A DNA stretch of 6,197 nt from an uncultured Acidimicrobiales bacterium (GTDB lineage Bacteria; Actinomycetota; Acidimicrobiia; Acidimicrobiales; UBA10347). Shown here one piece after another: positions 1-5,862 of the stretch. The position numbers and the translations under genes are program-made. The stretch spans positions 1 to 6,197 of the forward strand of contig CALDGN010000447.1 in assembly GCA_937942965.1 (NCBI GenBank), in the 5' to 3' direction. The stretch's first letter is position 1; every line of letters begins with the position of its first letter. A model generated the notes under the pieces. It ran no database searches. It was not told where the DNA came from and was given only the letters and a program-made list of their open reading frames with translations.

Positions 1-477
1 GATGCCTGCGCCCGAGACCTTGAGGAAGGCTGCGCCGGCGACGACGTGGTTGTTGGTGACGACATAACCCTCGTCATTGATGATGAAGCCGGTGCCGTTC
101 CATTGGCCCGACAGGGCGGTGATGTCGCCAACGGCGACGTACGAGCCTTCGGCTTCGATCTTGACCGTGGACACCGCCACGTCTTCGATCGAGCGTTCCT
201 CGACGACTGGTTCCGGAGTTGGATCGTCAGCCGGTTCATCCACCGGATCAACGGCCGGTTCGTCGGCTGGTTCGTCGACGGGGTCATCGGCCGGTTCGTC
301 CGCCGACGAGTCCGATCCGCTGTCGTCAAGAGTTGAGTCCTGGGTCAGGTCAACTGCAACCGGAGCGTCGGTTGTGCCACCGCCGCACGCTGTTGCAAAG
401 AGAGCTATCGCTGCGAGAAGTGCCACACCCCATCGCCACTGTGCACGCGTTGCGCGTGCAGAAGCCACCGCCACCAT
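1..477 (-). CDS. HtrA/trypsin-like serine protease, membrane-anchored, N-terminal part (cut by left edge)
   Basis: Only the first 159 codons are present; the frame is open to the left edge. The protein is probably an envelope protease of the HtrA/DegP (S1C) type, which degrades or processes damaged exported proteins. Seen: a basic N-terminus, a hydrophobic segment (about residues 17-30) ending in ATAC with Cys31 as a possible lipidation site, then an acidic Pro-rich linker (about 56-94). The protease fold begins near residue 97 and reaches the motifs GTGFIINDEG and VVTNNHVVAGA, where His144 is the expected catalytic His. The Asp and Ser of the triad, and any PDZ domain, would lie outside the window. 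The lipobox is weak (Ala at -3), so a simple membrane anchor is the alternative. The ATG at 477 is chosen because GGCGG lies 6 bases upstream; the ATG at 482 is in another frame. It is separated from the coxM-like gene by 216 bases containing a terminator, so it is probably transcribed on its own. Confidence 0.86.
   Translation of the reverse strand, partial: MVAVASARATRAQWRWGVALLAAIALFATACGGGTTDAPVAVDLTQDSTLDDSGSDSSADEPADDPVDEPADEPAVDPVDEPADDPTPEPVVEERSIEDVAVSTVKIEAEGSYVAVGDITALSGQWNGTGFIINDEGYVVTNNHVVAGAAFLKVSGAGI
217..300 (-). repeat. 12-bp tandem codon repeat coding an acidic DEPA/DDPV linker
   Basis: Seven imperfect 12-base units encode residues 60-87 of the protease: DEPA, DDPV, DEPA, DEPA, VDPV, DEPA, DDPT. 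They form a flexible, negatively charged spacer between the membrane anchor and the catalytic domain. The repeat is in phase with the codons, so gain or loss of a unit by slippage would change spacer length without shifting the frame. Confidence 0.8.
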
Positions 478-483
478 TTCATT

Positions 484-491
484 CCGCCTTT
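484..491 (-). promoter_or_regulatory. Ribosome binding site of the HtrA-like protease
   Basis: The minus strand reads AAAGGCGG, followed by a 6-base spacer and the ATG at 477. It decides between two nearby ATGs in different frames (482 and 477). Only the one at 477 opens the lipoprotein/protease frame. No convincing -35/-10 pair was found in the remaining upstream bases. Confidence 0.6.
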
Positions 492-634
492 CGATTGTCA
501 GCCGATGCTCAGGAACGCACCGTCGATCTGACACGTCCATCGTGGCATACGCGACCTACGGAATCGATAGGGAACGGCCCTATGTGCCCGATGTCTCATA
601 CCGATTGGGAGCCAACGGCTGGCCGAAAACGACA

Positions 635-660
635 ACTGCGCCCGCCGAAGCGGGCGCAGT
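635..660 (-). terminator. Intrinsic terminator downstream of coxS-coxM
   Basis: A perfect 11-bp inverted repeat (ACTGCGCCCGC / GCGGGCGCAGT) flanks a 4-base loop. Read on the minus strand the loop is TTCG closed by C-G, the very stable cUUCGg tetraloop, and it is followed by TGTCGTTTTC, a modest T-rich tail. It begins 33 bases after the coxM-like stop codon and precedes the protease gene. Both the loop and the tail favour leftward transcription. It should end the coxS-coxM message and insulate the protease. Confidence 0.8.
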
Positions 661-693
661 GGTCAGCGTCTCAGGATGAGAGCGGCAGAATCG

Positions 694-1512
694 CTAGGCG
701 ACGCCTGCAGCCTCGAGCGCACGACGGGTGAGCACCTTGGCGAGATGCGACCGGTAGGCCGCATCGGCGTTGGTGTCTTCCATCGGCGAAGCGCCTTCAG
801 CAGCGAGCTCGGCAGCCTCGGCTGCGGATGCGCCACCAGCGAGTGCTTCTTCGGCGGCGGTTGCCCGCAGCGGAGTCGAGCCCATGTTGACCAGGCTGAT
901 GCCCTTGCCGCCGTCGGCAACGCCGACGCCCACGATGGCCCAATCCTGGGCACGGCGGTTGAACTTTTGATAGTTCCAGCCGCCGGTGCCGGTTGGGATC
1001 CGCACTTCGGTGATCATCTCGTCGTCGGCCAATACCGATTCGAAGAAGCCAGTGAAGAACTCCGATGCCGCGACTTCGCGGGTGCCGTTCGGTCCTTGGG
1101 CAACGATCGTGCCGCCGAGCGCAAGCACGGCTGCCGGGAGATCAGAGGCGGGATCGCTATGGGCCAGCGTGCCGCCGAGGGTGCCGCGGTGGCGGACCGA
1201 CGGATCACCGACGAGCGATGCGACGTGGGCGAGCATCGGGGCTTCGGCCTTGACGACGTCGCTGTGCTCTACCGCGGTGTGGCGGGTCATCGCGCCAATG
1301 GCGAGGTGACCGTTCTCTTGGCGGATGTAGCTGAGGTCATCGACCCGACCGATGTCCACCAGGACCGTCGGTGCAGCGAGGCGGAACTTCATCATCGGGA
1401 TGAGCGAGTGGCCGCCAGCGAGAAGCTTGGCTTCGTCGCCGTATTCGCCAAGCATGGCGATGGCTGCTTCGGCCGAATCTGCGACCTTGTAGTCAAACGC
1501 GGCCGGAATCAT
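694..1512 (-). CDS. coxM: FAD-binding medium subunit of a CO dehydrogenase-type molybdenum hydroxylase (CoxM-like)
   Basis: This 272-residue protein is the flavin subunit of the xanthine oxidase/CO dehydrogenase family. It passes electrons from the small subunit's iron-sulphur clusters, through FAD, to an acceptor in the cytoplasm or at the membrane. Seen: the N-terminus MIPAAFDY, typical of CoxM; the first FAD pyrophosphate motif AGGHSLIPMMK at 32-42; and the second, TLGGTLAHSDPASDLP, at 111-126. The wording of the second motif resembles form II or other CODH-like enzymes more than form I CoxM (TIGGN type), as far as I recall those sequences. Length is near the usual 270-290. It starts inside the end of coxS (ATGA overlap, 1509-1512), with AGGTGAG just upstream, so translation is probably coupled. 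No coxL-like gene follows: a terminator and a protease gene do. The substrate (CO, an aldehyde, a purine or another heterocycle) cannot be told from this subunit. Confidence 0.92.
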   Translation of the reverse strand: MIPAAFDYKVADSAEAAIAMLGEYGDEAKLLAGGHSLIPMMKFRLAAPTVLVDIGRVDDLSYIRQENGHLAIGAMTRHTAVEHSDVVKAEAPMLAHVASLVGDPSVRHRGTLGGTLAHSDPASDLPAAVLALGGTIVAQGPNGTREVAASEFFTGFFESVLADDEMITEVRIPTGTGGWNYQKFNRRAQDWAIVGVGVADGGKGISLVNMGSTPLRATAAEEALAGGASAAEAAELAAEGASPMEDTNADAAYRSHLAKVLTRRALEAAGVA

Positions 1513-1997
1513 GACTCACCTGCTGCGCTCAGGACGGCCTTGACGATGTTGTGGTAGCCGGTGCAACGGCAGAGGTTGCCCTCGAGGCCTTCGCGCACTT
1601 CGTCTTCGGAAGGGCTGGCGTTTTCGTTCAGGAAGCTTGTGGCGGCCATGACCATGCCGGGCGTGCAGTAGCCGCACTGCAGCGCGTGGCACTGCTGGAA
1701 TGCCTCTTGCATGGGGTGCCAGTCCTGGTCACCGGTCGAGGTGCCAGCGGCACGTGACTGGTCGGCGAGTCCCTCGATCGTCGTGATTGCGGCACCCTCG
1801 GCCTGGACGGCGAGGACGGTGCACGACTTGACCGACTGGCCATCGAGGTGAATCGTGCAGGCGCCACATGACGAGGTGTCGCAGCCGATGTTGGTACCGG
1901 TTAGGCCGACGTTCTCACGAATGTGATGAACGAGCAGCGTGCGCGGCTCGACGTCATGGGACTGACTTTGCCCATTAACGCTCATTGAGACTTCCAC
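1509..1997 (-). CDS. coxS: [2Fe-2S] small subunit of a CO dehydrogenase-type molybdenum hydroxylase (CoxS-like)
   Basis: A 162-residue iron-sulphur subunit that relays electrons from the molybdenum site of the large subunit to the FAD of the medium subunit. Seen: the plant ferredoxin-type cluster ligands Cys39, Cys44, Cys47 and Cys59 (GCDTSSCGAC, then SVKSCT) in the N-terminal domain. The C-terminal helical domain carries Cys108 and Cys111 (QCGYCTPGM) and Cys143 and Cys145 (GNLCRCTGY). All eight ligands are intact. The wording is very close to CoxS of aerobic CO dehydrogenases (EPRTLL, SVKSCT, ITTIEG). Residues 78-95, between the domains, are about nine residues longer than in the Oligotropha protein as I remember it, and Cys103 is an extra cysteine. 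The GTG start at 1997 has a strong ribosome site 6 bases away; the ATG at 1985 is the alternative. It leads a two-gene unit with coxM and has no adjacent coxL. Confidence 0.93.
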   Translation of the reverse strand: MEVSMSVNGQSQSHDVEPRTLLVHHIRENVGLTGTNIGCDTSSCGACTIHLDGQSVKSCTVLAVQAEGAAITTIEGLADQSRAAGTSTGDQDWHPMQEAFQQCHALQCGYCTPGMVMAATSFLNENASPSEDEVREGLEGNLCRCTGYHNIVKAVLSAAGES

Positions 1998-2003
1998 GAA
2001 GTA

Positions 2004-2013
2004 CTCCCCCTTT
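2004..2013 (-). promoter_or_regulatory. Strong ribosome binding site of coxS
   Basis: The minus strand reads AAAGGGGGAG, then a 6-base spacer and GTG at 1997. The purine run and ideal spacing support the GTG start over the in-frame ATG twelve bases later, which has only a weak GGAAG in front of it. Confidence 0.7.
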
Positions 2014-2087
2014 GACGATTGGCCGATGACCCTGGTGGATCGGCGGCTCTGGTCCGATCAGCGGCGCGACTCCGGCGTTCGCGGCCG

Positions 2088-2101
2088 GGCATGATCATGC
2101 C
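2088..2101. promoter_or_regulatory. 14-bp perfect palindrome, possible operator upstream of coxS
   Basis: GGCATGATCATGCC is a perfect palindrome without a spacer, in the 150-base gap between the yczE-like stop and the coxS start, centred about 97 bases upstream of the GTG. Its place and symmetry suit a homodimeric regulator controlling coxSM. No clear -35/-10 pair could be tied to it, and it could be chance. Confidence 0.3.
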
Positions 2102-2147
2102 ACATTCGCCAACGGCGTGCCCTATCGACGCTCTCTTTTGAGAACTT

Positions 2148-2984
2148 TCAGCGTGAGGAGGCGGCGCTCGGGTGACGCTGCACGGGCGTGCTTTCGAGTT
2201 GCCGGATGATCCGGCCGCGGCTGTGATCGGCCAAGGCCTGGCTCGTGAGGCCGAGCAGCGGGCCAATACCGAGCGCAATCACGATTGTGGCTGGGCCGAA
2301 ACTTCCGCCAAGAACCAGGCCAAGTACGAACACGGCGACTTCGAGCGAGGTCCTCACCATCTGCCGATTCAGGCCTCGGAGTTCGCCGGCACGCATGAGC
2401 AACTCAAAGGCACCGCCGGTTGAACCCGAGTGAACAACCAGGGAGATGCCAGCGCACAACGAAACAAGGGAGAGCGCGACGAAAAGGCACCGGGCGACGA
2501 GTGACGCGGGCGCGTTGATAAACCCGGAGACCGCGTCGATCGCGACGCCGTTGGCGAACACGTAGGCGATACCCCAGCGGCTGGGGAACTGACGCAGCAG
2601 GGCCGCGGCGGCGAACAAGACAGCGGAGACCACCCAGACCGTTTGACCGAAGCTCAGCCCGATCCGCGGCTGGAGGCCCGAGACGAGAACGTCATAGGGC
2701 GTCAGACCGAGGTTGGCCTGTTGGAGCAGCGTGACACCGATGCCGATGCCGAGCGAGCCGGCGAACAGGGAGAAGGCCCGGCGGGCGGGTGTGTGGGCGC
2801 GGGCCGGGAAGAGCCGACGTCCTGCGACGAGCGCGCCGTGGCGCCCGAAACCGAGCCGGCCGATGAATTGGACGGTGTGGCGAAACACGACGGTGAGTGC
2901 ACGGAATGTGTGGTGGGAAGCGCGACCGAACGAGCGGTCGATTGCAGTGCGCATAACCAAAAGTCTCGCCCGCGAGACGGTCAT
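2148..2984 (-). CDS. YczE-family (COG2364) integral membrane protein
   Basis: A 278-residue membrane protein of unsettled function. From about residue 68 it matches the general pattern of the YczE/YitT-like group: a first helix (about 70-88) running into the loop NLGLTPYDVLVSGLQ, then GLSFGQ and a second helix (about 111-130). Further hydrophobic segments lie at about 138-155, 164-184, 211-226 and 232-247. The late ALGIGPLLG stretch also fits the family. The tail is short, polar and cytosolic-looking. The first 65 residues are Arg- and His-rich and lack clear homology, which is odd because YczE proteins normally begin just before the first helix. Starts at 2984 (ATG), 2954 (ATG) or 2888 (GTG) are possible, and none has a convincing ribosome site. 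It sits 75 bases after pgi and 150 bases before coxS, so it may be read through from pgi. The family assignment rests on recalled motifs. Confidence 0.75.
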   Translation of the reverse strand: MTVSRARLLVMRTAIDRSFGRASHHTFRALTVVFRHTVQFIGRLGFGRHGALVAGRRLFPARAHTPARRAFSLFAGSLGIGIGVTLLQQANLGLTPYDVLVSGLQPRIGLSFGQTVWVVSAVLFAAAALLRQFPSRWGIAYVFANGVAIDAVSGFINAPASLVARCLFVALSLVSLCAGISLVVHSGSTGGAFELLMRAGELRGLNRQMVRTSLEVAVFVLGLVLGGSFGPATIVIALGIGPLLGLTSQALADHSRGRIIRQLESTPVQRHPSAASSR

Positions 2985-3010
2985 GTGCTCACGTTTTTCC
3001 GGTGGCGCGC

Positions 3011-3032
3011 GTCACCCCGTCACACGTGTCAC
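3011..3032 (-). repeat. Three GTGAC repeats ahead of the yczE-like gene
   Basis: The minus strand carries GTGAC three times, starting at 3032, 3023 and 3015 (steps of 9 and 8 bases), with a palindromic ACACGTGT across the first two. They lie 27-48 bases upstream of the ATG at 2984, in the 75-base gap after pgi. This could be a regulator binding site or chance in GC-rich DNA. Confidence 0.25.
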
Positions 3033-3059
3033 AACGGCTTGATTTTGCGAAGTCGATGC

Positions 3060-4709
3060 CTACTCGTTGTGAGTTCGGAATCGTTCGATGAGGGCCTGTG
3101 TCGATGGGTCGTGCGCGGGCCCGTCGTCGAGCCCGTCGGCAAGTTCGTTTCCGACGCGAGTTGCGAGGACTTTGCCCAGTTCGACGCCCCATTGATCGAA
3201 CGAGTTGATGCCCCACACCGCTCCCTGGGTGAACACACGGTGTTCGTAGAGGGCGATCAGCTGTCCGAGAACGCTCGCGGTGAGCGCAGGGGCGGTGATG
3301 ACGGTCGACGGGCGGTTGCCGGGGAAGGTGCGGTGGCTGACCAGGTCATCACCGACACCGTCGGCACGAACTTCGGCGCTGGTCTTGCCGAACGCAAGCG
3401 CCTCGGACTGGGCGACCATGTTCGCGAACAACAGCCGGTGGTGAACCGCCCGATCGAGGCCGGGGACGACGGCGGGTTCGGGCTCAAGGAAGCCGATGAA
3501 GTCACACGGCACCGGCGTCGTGCCCTGGTGGAGCAGTTGATAGAACGCGTGCTGCCCGTTCGTGCCCGGCTCACCCCAGACCACTGGGCCGGTGTCGTAG
3601 CTGACGGGCTCGCCAGAGCGCAGGGTCTGTTTGCCGTTGCTCTCCATGTCGAGCTGTTGCAGGTACGCAGGGAACCGTTCGAGTGCCTGGGTGTAGGGCA
3701 GAACGGCATGGGCCTGCCAGCCGAAGAAGTTGCGGTACCAAATGCCGATGAGGCCCGCGAGCACGGGAACGTTCTCCGCAAGCGGCTGGGTGCGGAAGTG
3801 CTGGTCGACGGTGCGGAACCCGGCGAGGAACTCGTCGAAGCCGGCAGCGCCGATGCCACACATCACCGAAAACCCGATCGCAGCGTCGACGGAGTAGCGG
3901 CCGCCGACCCAGTCCCAGAACTCGAACATGTTGGCGGTGTCGATGCCGAACTCGGCGACGCCCTCGGCATTGGTCGACAAGGCGACGAAGTGACGAGCGA
4001 TCGCGCCGCCTCCGGTACCTGCGCCCTCGCCGAGGCCAGCGAGGAGCCAAGACCGCGCCGATCGAGCGTTGGTCATCGTCTCGATGGTCGTGAAGGTCTT
4101 CGACGCGACGACGAACAGCGTCGTTTCCGGATCTAGACCGGTGAGCGCAGCATCGAGCTGGGCCCCGTCGATGTTTGACACGAACCGGATCTGCAGTTCG
4201 ACGGGCATCAGGTGACGCAGCGCACGCGTCGCCATCAACGGACCGAGATCGCTGCCGCCAATACCGATGTTGACAACCGCCGTGATCGGCTTGCCCGTCG
4301 CGCCCAGCCATTCGCCGGCACGGATGCGGTCGGCGACGACGCCCATGCGATCCAGCACCTGACGGACCTCGGGCACGACGTCATCGCCGTCGACGACGAC
4401 GGGGTCGGCCGAGCGGAGCGCGGTGTGTAACACCGAGCGGCCCTCGGTCGAATTGATCTCGTCGCCAGCGAACATTGCATCGCGGTGACTCGCAACGCCG
4501 GTCTCTTCGGCCAAGGCGATGAGTAGTGCCAGCGTCTCGTCAGTGATGCGATGCTTCGAGAAGTCGACGGTCAGATCGCCAACCTGCAACGTCATTCGAT
4601 CGGCGCGTGCGGAATCCGCCTCGAACAGCGAACGGAGGCTCGAGTCGCGGAGAGCCGCGTGGTGATCGGTGAGTGCCTGCCAGGCAGCCGTCGTGTCAGC
4701 AGGGACCAC
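3060..4709 (-). CDS. pgi: Glucose-6-phosphate isomerase
   Basis: This cytoplasmic enzyme interconverts glucose 6-phosphate and fructose 6-phosphate in glycolysis, gluconeogenesis and sugar-precursor supply. The 549-residue length is the normal full length for the bacterial family. Seen: the phosphate-binding loop GIGGSDLGP (149-157); SKTFTT (203-208); the first family signature DWVGGRYSVDAAIG (266-279); MESNGK with the catalytic base Glu356; GTNGQH with His387, which opens the sugar ring; and the second signature INSFDQWGVELGK with Lys513. Every residue expected for catalysis is present. The start is a GTG two bases after the stop of the upstream lipoprotein gene. GGCGGA sits 5 bases before it, inside that gene's last two sense codons, so translation is probably coupled and the two genes share a message. 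No convincing terminator follows, so reading on into the yczE-like gene is possible. Confidence 0.97.
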   Translation of the reverse strand: MVPADTTAAWQALTDHHAALRDSSLRSLFEADSARADRMTLQVGDLTVDFSKHRITDETLALLIALAEETGVASHRDAMFAGDEINSTEGRSVLHTALRSADPVVVDGDDVVPEVRQVLDRMGVVADRIRAGEWLGATGKPITAVVNIGIGGSDLGPLMATRALRHLMPVELQIRFVSNIDGAQLDAALTGLDPETTLFVVASKTFTTIETMTNARSARSWLLAGLGEGAGTGGGAIARHFVALSTNAEGVAEFGIDTANMFEFWDWVGGRYSVDAAIGFSVMCGIGAAGFDEFLAGFRTVDQHFRTQPLAENVPVLAGLIGIWYRNFFGWQAHAVLPYTQALERFPAYLQQLDMESNGKQTLRSGEPVSYDTGPVVWGEPGTNGQHAFYQLLHQGTTPVPCDFIGFLEPEPAVVPGLDRAVHHRLLFANMVAQSEALAFGKTSAEVRADGVGDDLVSHRTFPGNRPSTVITAPALTASVLGQLIALYEHRVFTQGAVWGINSFDQWGVELGKVLATRVGNELADGLDDGPAHDPSTQALIERFRTHNE

Positions 4710-4711
4710 CG

Positions 4712-4909
4712 CTATCCGCCGATGGACCGGAGCGCGTCGAGCTCGCTACCGAACTCCTCCATCAACTCGGTCTCGAAGTCGTTGCGCAGTGGTTCGTAGA
4801 CGTCGCGCACATGGGTGTCGTAGCAATCGAGATCGGCGAGCGCCGTCGACAGCTCTTCGTCTTGCAATGCTCGCAGCGCATCGATGTCGAGGCCCGGCAG
4901 CTTGGTCAG
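4712..4909 (-). repeat. Copy 1 of a diverged direct repeat (paralogous gene ends)
   Basis: This segment and 5999-6196 are copies spaced exactly 1287 bases apart that align without gaps. They encode the C-termini of the two lipoprotein paralogs. The longest identical runs are about 18 bases, around the CYD codons. It marks a gene duplication old enough for many third positions to have changed. Confidence 0.8.
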
Positions 4910-5806
4910 ATCGATTTCTTCGCCATCGAACAGCGATTGACCTTCGCCTGGTTCGAGCTCGTCGAGCGCGGGACGGATGGGTGCGCTGATTACCGACAAA
5001 CGATCGCGGAACGAGTCCTCGGGTGCTTCAAGTTCGGAGTAGTCCGGGTGGCCAGCTTCGCTCATGCATCGGGTCCAGTCTCCGACCGCGACGATCATGT
5101 CGTTGGTGTCGAAGATGGCCTCTTCGCGTTCTCCGTAGGCCTCGCCGAACGCGTCGAGCCCCTCGATGGGTCCTTGGCCACCGGTCTCGATAATCGAGGA
5201 TCCGATGCAACCGCGCTCTTCGAGCGGGATCGCGCCGTTGCCCAAGTCGCCGAGGTCATTGCCGACACCGATCAGGGTTTCGGTCCAGGCTTCGCGTTCG
5301 GCTGCACCCAGGGCGAAGATGATTTCGGCATTTGGGTTGGTCGCCTGCGACTGCACGACCGAGTCGAACGAGGTTGAGATGCCGTAGCCGTACTCGATGG
5401 TCCAGGCTCGTTCGCTGAGTTCGTTCTGCGCTTCTTGCACGGCGTTGCGGCCGGCGTCACCGGACACGGCGAACTCGAAGCCTTGTTCAGCCATGCAGAC
5501 GAGGATTCCTTCTTCGACTCGAAGCCGGTACTCGTCGAGTGCCGACTGGAAGCCACCGTCTTCAGCGAAGAACGCACCGATGGGCGACGACGCAGCCATC
5601 GCAGGCTCGTCGGAATCCTCGGCGGGCGCTGGTTCGTCCTCTTGCTCGTCGGCTGGCTCGTCTGCGGCCGGCGCAGCTGCGCTTTCGGAGCCGGCGTCGT
5701 TCTCGGTCTCGCCCGAGACGACGGCCGCAGGTTCGTCGCTGGTGCCGGAGGCGCATCCGGTGGCCACCATCGCTAACAACAACAGGGCACTAATCAAGCG
5801 ACGCAT
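4712..5806 (-). CDS. Secreted lipoprotein with acidic linker and four-cysteine domain, function unknown
   Basis: A 364-residue protein I cannot assign a function. Seen: a lipoprotein signal peptide (MRR, hydrophobic stretch 4-17, lipobox ATGC with Cys18). An acidic, Ala/Pro/Glu-rich low-complexity linker follows to about residue 74, containing several DEPA units. The globular part contains Cys104 (ILVCMAEQGFEF), Cys200 (ERGCIGSS), Cys247 (WTRCMSEAGHPDY) and Cys328 (ADLDCYDTHVRDVYEP). The paired Cys-Met motifs resemble a loose class of actinobacterial exported proteins; four cysteines outside the membrane could form two disulphides. No catalytic motif is recognisable. Its last 65 residues match the partial gene upstream at 49 positions without gaps, so it is one of a tandem paralogous pair. 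The ATG at 5806 has AGAGG 6 bases upstream. It probably leads a transcript that continues into pgi. It most likely sits on the outer face of the cell membrane, perhaps binding a ligand or partner. Confidence 0.9.
   Translation of the reverse strand: MRRLISALLLLAMVATGCASGTSDEPAAVVSGETENDAGSESAAAPAADEPADEQEDEPAPAEDSDEPAMAASSPIGAFFAEDGGFQSALDEYRLRVEEGILVCMAEQGFEFAVSGDAGRNAVQEAQNELSERAWTIEYGYGISTSFDSVVQSQATNPNAEIIFALGAAEREAWTETLIGVGNDLGDLGNGAIPLEERGCIGSSIIETGGQGPIEGLDAFGEAYGEREEAIFDTNDMIVAVGDWTRCMSEAGHPDYSELEAPEDSFRDRLSVISAPIRPALDELEPGEGQSLFDGEEIDLTKLPGLDIDALRALQDEELSTALADLDCYDTHVRDVYEPLRNDFETELMEEFGSELDALRSIGG
4715..4720 (-). promoter_or_regulatory. Ribosome binding site of pgi inside the upstream gene
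   Basis: The minus strand reads GGCGGA, which is also the Gly-Gly codon pair ending the upstream lipoprotein. TAGCG follows and then the GTG of pgi at 4709, a 5-base spacer. It supports the GTG start and implies stop-restart coupling between the two genes. Confidence 0.6.
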
Positions 5807-5812
5807 GGGAGA

Positions 5813-5817
5813 CCTCT
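5813..5817 (-). promoter_or_regulatory. Ribosome binding site of the four-cysteine lipoprotein
   Basis: The minus strand reads AGAGG, then a 6-base spacer and the ATG at 5806. It supports this start, which gives a short, complete signal peptide. Confidence 0.55.
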
Positions 5818-5830
5818 TTCCTCAGCTTCA

Positions 5831-5856
5831 GCGGCCAAGACTTCCATCTTGGCCGC
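5831..5856 (-). promoter_or_regulatory. Perfect stem-loop in the leader of the lipoprotein gene
   Basis: A 10-bp perfect inverted repeat (GCGGCCAAGA / TCTTGGCCGC) flanks a 6-base loop, ending 24 bases before the lipoprotein ATG. No T tract follows it on either strand, so it is not a standard intrinsic terminator. With the predicted promoter, the transcript would begin at or near the base of the stem, which fits a 5'-end hairpin that protects the message. A protein-binding site is the other option. Confidence 0.55.
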
Positions 5857-5862
5857 CAAAGC

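Noticed and set aside
217..300. Regular short repeats considered as a CRISPR or intergenic array
   Set aside because: Units are 12 bases, contiguous, in codon phase and inside a gene, with no spacers.
478..634. Search for a promoter of the protease gene
   Set aside because: Several TAT-containing hexamers occur, but none has an acceptable -35 at 16-18 bases.
77..679. Plus-strand open frame with Ser-Ser-Ala-Gly repeats
   Set aside because: The repeats are the antisense reading of the DEPA linker codons in the protease gene; the minus frame carries the GTGF and TNNHVV protease motifs.
676..1557. A 293-codon open frame on the plus strand opposite coxM
   Set aside because: Mirror of the coxM codon pattern; it spans the coxM-coxS junction and has no family features.
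2131..2147. Short TCTC / GAGA inverted repeat after the yczE-like stop
   Set aside because: Four to five weak pairs and no following T run; it cannot be supported as a terminator.
1982..2278. A 98-codon minus-strand frame bridging the yczE-like gene end and the coxS leader
   Set aside because: It overlaps the yczE-like 3' end in another frame, has Arg/Ser-rich random-looking content and would run through the coxS ribosome site.
2643..4136. A 497-codon open frame on the plus strand, antisense to pgi and the yczE-like gene
   Set aside because: It has no recognisable motif, its composition is that of a complementary-frame shadow in GC-rich DNA, and it lies opposite an unmistakable full-length pgi with all catalytic residues.
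4673..5377. Plus-strand open frames opposite the four-cysteine lipoprotein (also 5397-6041)
   Set aside because: They overlap a gene supported by its signal peptide, ribosome site and paralog match. Their own products are low complexity without motifs.
5831..5856. Leader hairpin considered as the terminator of the upstream paralog
   Set aside because: Neither side of the stem has a T-rich run, and it lies 143 bases past the paralog stop but only 24 bases before the next start.
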